This document shows positions 5,519 to 6,623 of a stretch of 6,623 nt of DNA, piece after piece; positions within the stretch are counted from its first letter, which is position 1, and every line of letters begins with the position of its first letter. The notes below the pieces were generated by a model that saw only the letters and a program-made list of their open reading frames with translations, had not been told where the DNA came from and did no database searches. The translations under genes were made by a program, and so were the position numbers. The stretch lies in the NCBI GenBank assembly GCA_012800625.1, contig JAAZIY010000037.1, positions 1 to 6,623 of the forward strand, read 5' to 3'. Source of the stretch: Lentisphaerota bacterium (GTDB taxonomy: Bacteria; Verrucomicrobiota; Lentisphaeria; Oligosphaerales; Oligosphaeraceae).

Positions 5519-6284
5519 CACTGGCTCTCCTTGGCTTCCTAGTAGTGCTTTTGCGCAGCTCCAGTATCTCGGCCTGCCCATTTTCCAGCCCAGCTTGCCA
5601 GACCAGCTCGTAGTCTTCGACAAAGATGCTGTACTGTCTTTGCGGCTCATGCTGATATGCTGGTCGCGGGTCGCAGGCGATCAGCTTTTGGCAGAGCCGC
5701 ACCAGGTCTTGGCGCCCGGCTTTTTGCAGCATGTCGAATTGTTTGGCGGCCATATCGCTGCATTTTACTTGCAGCGCATTTGTTTTCGGCGCGTTTTTCG
5801 CGAATCCGCCCTGGGCTTCAGCGATTGCGTCTGTGTATGGCAGATATGGCTTGATATCCAGCACCGGTGTGCCATCGAGCAGGTCCAGCCCGCTGACTTC
5901 GAGGCTGACCCGCCCTTGCCCGGCTATGTTCAGCTTTTCCAGCTTCAGCACCGACAGCCCGATCGGGGAGGGTCGAAATGGCGAGCGCGATGCAAACACG
6001 CCCACCCGGGTTTCGCCGCCCAGCCGCGGAGGGCGCACGGTTGCTTTCCAGCCCTGGCGCAGGCTTTCATGAAAGACAAAAAGCACCCAGATATGTGAGA
6101 ATCCTTCCAGGCCCCGCACTGCATTAGGCTGGTTATAAGGCGGCTGCAGCACTATGCTGCCGCGCGCCTCGGCGACCAGCCCGGGTTGCCGAGGAATGCC
6201 GAACTTGCTTTTGAAGCAACTTCGCACCAGGGCGACGGGGCTAAACGCGAAAACGCCTGGCTCAGTCTGACTGTCTGTCTGCAT
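5511..6284 (-). CDS. trmO: tRNA (N6-threonylcarbamoyladenosine37-N6)-methyltransferase TrmO
   Basis: TrmO (also YaeB/TsaA) uses SAM to methylate t6A at position 37 of tRNA-Thr, giving m6t6A. The 257-residue product matches the family along its length. KFGIPRQPGLV is at residues 27-37 and PYNQPNAVRGLEGFSHIWVL at 49-68, followed by FVFH. RPPRLGG is at 84-90, GVFASRSPFRPSPIGLSVL at 95-113, and DGTPVLDIKPYLPY at 137-150. The C-terminal DPRPAYQ is at 205-211. These include the SAM-binding barrel and conserved arginines. The Met at 6284 is preferred: the longer frame to 6356 would add 24 residues that are translated decamer repeat (DTKAHEGTRRHTK) and have no family counterpart. AAGGAG precedes this ATG. 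The Lys/Arg-rich tail (248-253) goes slightly past the E. coli end and overlaps the TPR gene start. Confidence 0.93.
   Translation of the reverse strand: MQTDSQTEPGVFAFSPVALVRSCFKSKFGIPRQPGLVAEARGSIVLQPPYNQPNAVRGLEGFSHIWVLFVFHESLRQGWKATVRPPRLGGETRVGVFASRSPFRPSPIGLSVLKLEKLNIAGQGRVSLEVSGLDLLDGTPVLDIKPYLPYTDAIAEAQGGFAKNAPKTNALQVKCSDMAAKQFDMLQKAGRQDLVRLCQKLIACDPRPAYQHEPQRQYSIFVEDYELVWQAGLENGQAEILELRKSTTRKPRRASDA
5525..5530 (-). promoter_or_regulatory. Shine-Dalgarno site of the TPR gene, inside trmO
   Basis: On the minus strand GGAGAG lies 6 bases before the ATG at 5518, within the last codons of trmO. It supports this start and coupling of the two genes. Confidence 0.65.
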
Positions 6285-6296
6285 GACTGCTGCTAA

Positions 6297-6302
6297 CTCC
6301 TT
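6297..6302 (-). promoter_or_regulatory. Likely Shine-Dalgarno site of trmO
   Basis: On the minus strand AAGGAG lies 12 bases before the ATG at 6284. The spacing is longer than ideal, but no closer in-frame start exists, and the site supports excluding the repeat-derived N-terminal extension. Confidence 0.5.
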
Positions 6303-6314
6303 GTGGGGGCACCA

Positions 6315-6360
6315 CTTCGTGTGCCTTCGTGTGCCTTCGTGTGCCTTCGTGTCCAAAATT
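6315..6360 (-). repeat. Decamer-family tandem repeat between phosphatase gene and trmO
   Basis: On the minus strand the copy opens with ATTTTGGACAC, the same leader as at 2489. It contains three exact ten-base periods of ACGAAGGCAC (6321-6350) plus partial flanking units. It reads with transcription of both neighbouring genes and ends about 30 bases before the trmO start. Confidence 0.9.
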
Positions 6361-6361
6361 T

Positions 6362-6385
6362 GGCAGCGCCAACACTGCGACTGCC
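6362..6385 (-). terminator. Possible weak terminator hairpin after the phosphatase gene
   Basis: On the minus strand GGCAG, a bulged T, CGC, a 7-base loop, GCG and CTGCC form an 8-bp stem with one bulge. AAATTTT follows. It lies 5 bases after the phosphatase stop codon. The T tract is short and not immediate, so termination would be partial at best. Confidence 0.3.
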
Positions 6386-6390
6386 TGCTC

Positions 6391-6623
6391 TCAGGCCAGG
6401 CTTTCGGCCAGCTTCATCAGGGCCGGGCGCATCATCTCGGCACATTGCCTGAATTTCTGCAAATCTCCCCGGCCCGGATCAAAGACCCCGGCCTCAGAGT
6501 TCACCAGGCTCATCAGCAGCCTGCTCTTGCCCCTGGCTGAGGGATAGCTTCTTTCCAGCTCGGCGAGCTGAGTGGCGGTGAAGCAGATAATCAGGTCGGC
6601 GCTTTTGAGCATTTTCGGCAGAA
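6391..6623 (-). CDS. Low-molecular-weight protein tyrosine phosphatase, C-terminal part (5' end outside window)
   Basis: The open frame continues past the right edge; about 77 residues are visible. The fragment opens with ..LPKMLKSADLIICFTATQLAEL, matching the family segment in which a helix enters the ADLIlvMt strand. It ends with VFDPGRGDLQKFRQCAEMMRPALMKLAESL. This corresponds to the DP-x-G loop holding the general-acid Asp (nt about 6476-6478) and the C-terminal helix. The catalytic CxxxxCR(S/T) P-loop would lie upstream, outside the window, so activity cannot be confirmed. The position after FT usually holds MTxxH; here it reads FTATQ. Such enzymes dephosphorylate Tyr or Arg in capsule, stress or signalling systems; related arsenate reductases share the fold. 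No neighbour indicates a specific substrate. Confidence 0.7.
   Translation of the reverse strand, partial: LPKMLKSADLIICFTATQLAELERSYPSARGKSRLLMSLVNSEAGVFDPGRGDLQKFRQCAEMMRPALMKLAESLA

Noticed and set aside
5595..6098. Plus-strand open frame opposite trmO
   Set aside because: It overlaps a well-conserved gene completely and shows no recognisable motif or start signal.

Overview
The window is a compact, moderately GC-rich bacterial segment with ordinary housekeeping genes and very little non-coding DNA. All nine protein genes use the standard code, and most have purine-rich Shine-Dalgarno sites. A signal-peptide LRR protein, a YejB-type inner-membrane permease and a membrane-anchored TPR protein suggest a diderm bacterium. 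The phylum cannot be fixed from this sequence; a PVC-type lineage such as Lentisphaerota is only a weak guess.

Left half, + strand (1-3912): the 3' end of mutS (mismatch repair ATPase), thiE (thiamine-phosphate synthase), a COG2159-type amidohydrolase with an unusual Asp where a metal-ligand His is expected, a secreted leucine-rich-repeat protein, and a stand-alone gcvH (lipoyl carrier protein). Right half, - strand (read from 6623 down to 4006): the 3' part of a low-molecular-weight protein tyrosine phosphatase, trmO (tRNA m6t6A37 methyltransferase), a small TPR-like membrane protein overlapping trmO by 8 bp, and an orphan yejB-type peptide-transporter permease. The two halves converge at about 3913-4005. 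The genes do not form one pathway. They look like neighbours in two loosely packed transcription units, with translational coupling supported only for trmO and the TPR gene.

The most striking feature is not a gene. A decamer repeat family (core AAGGCACACG / AAGAGACACG, about one helical turn per unit) or recognisable fragments of it occupies every intergenic gap except the coupled trmO/TPR junction. It reads in the direction of the upstream gene each time, often starts within a few bases of that gene's stop codon, and has recurring left edges (ATTTTGGACAC or AAGGGGGAGGACAC) and a T-rich right edge. The largest copy fills the convergent gcvH/yejB gap. No insertion sequence, CRISPR array, tRNA or rRNA is visible, and no gap exceeds about 110 bp.
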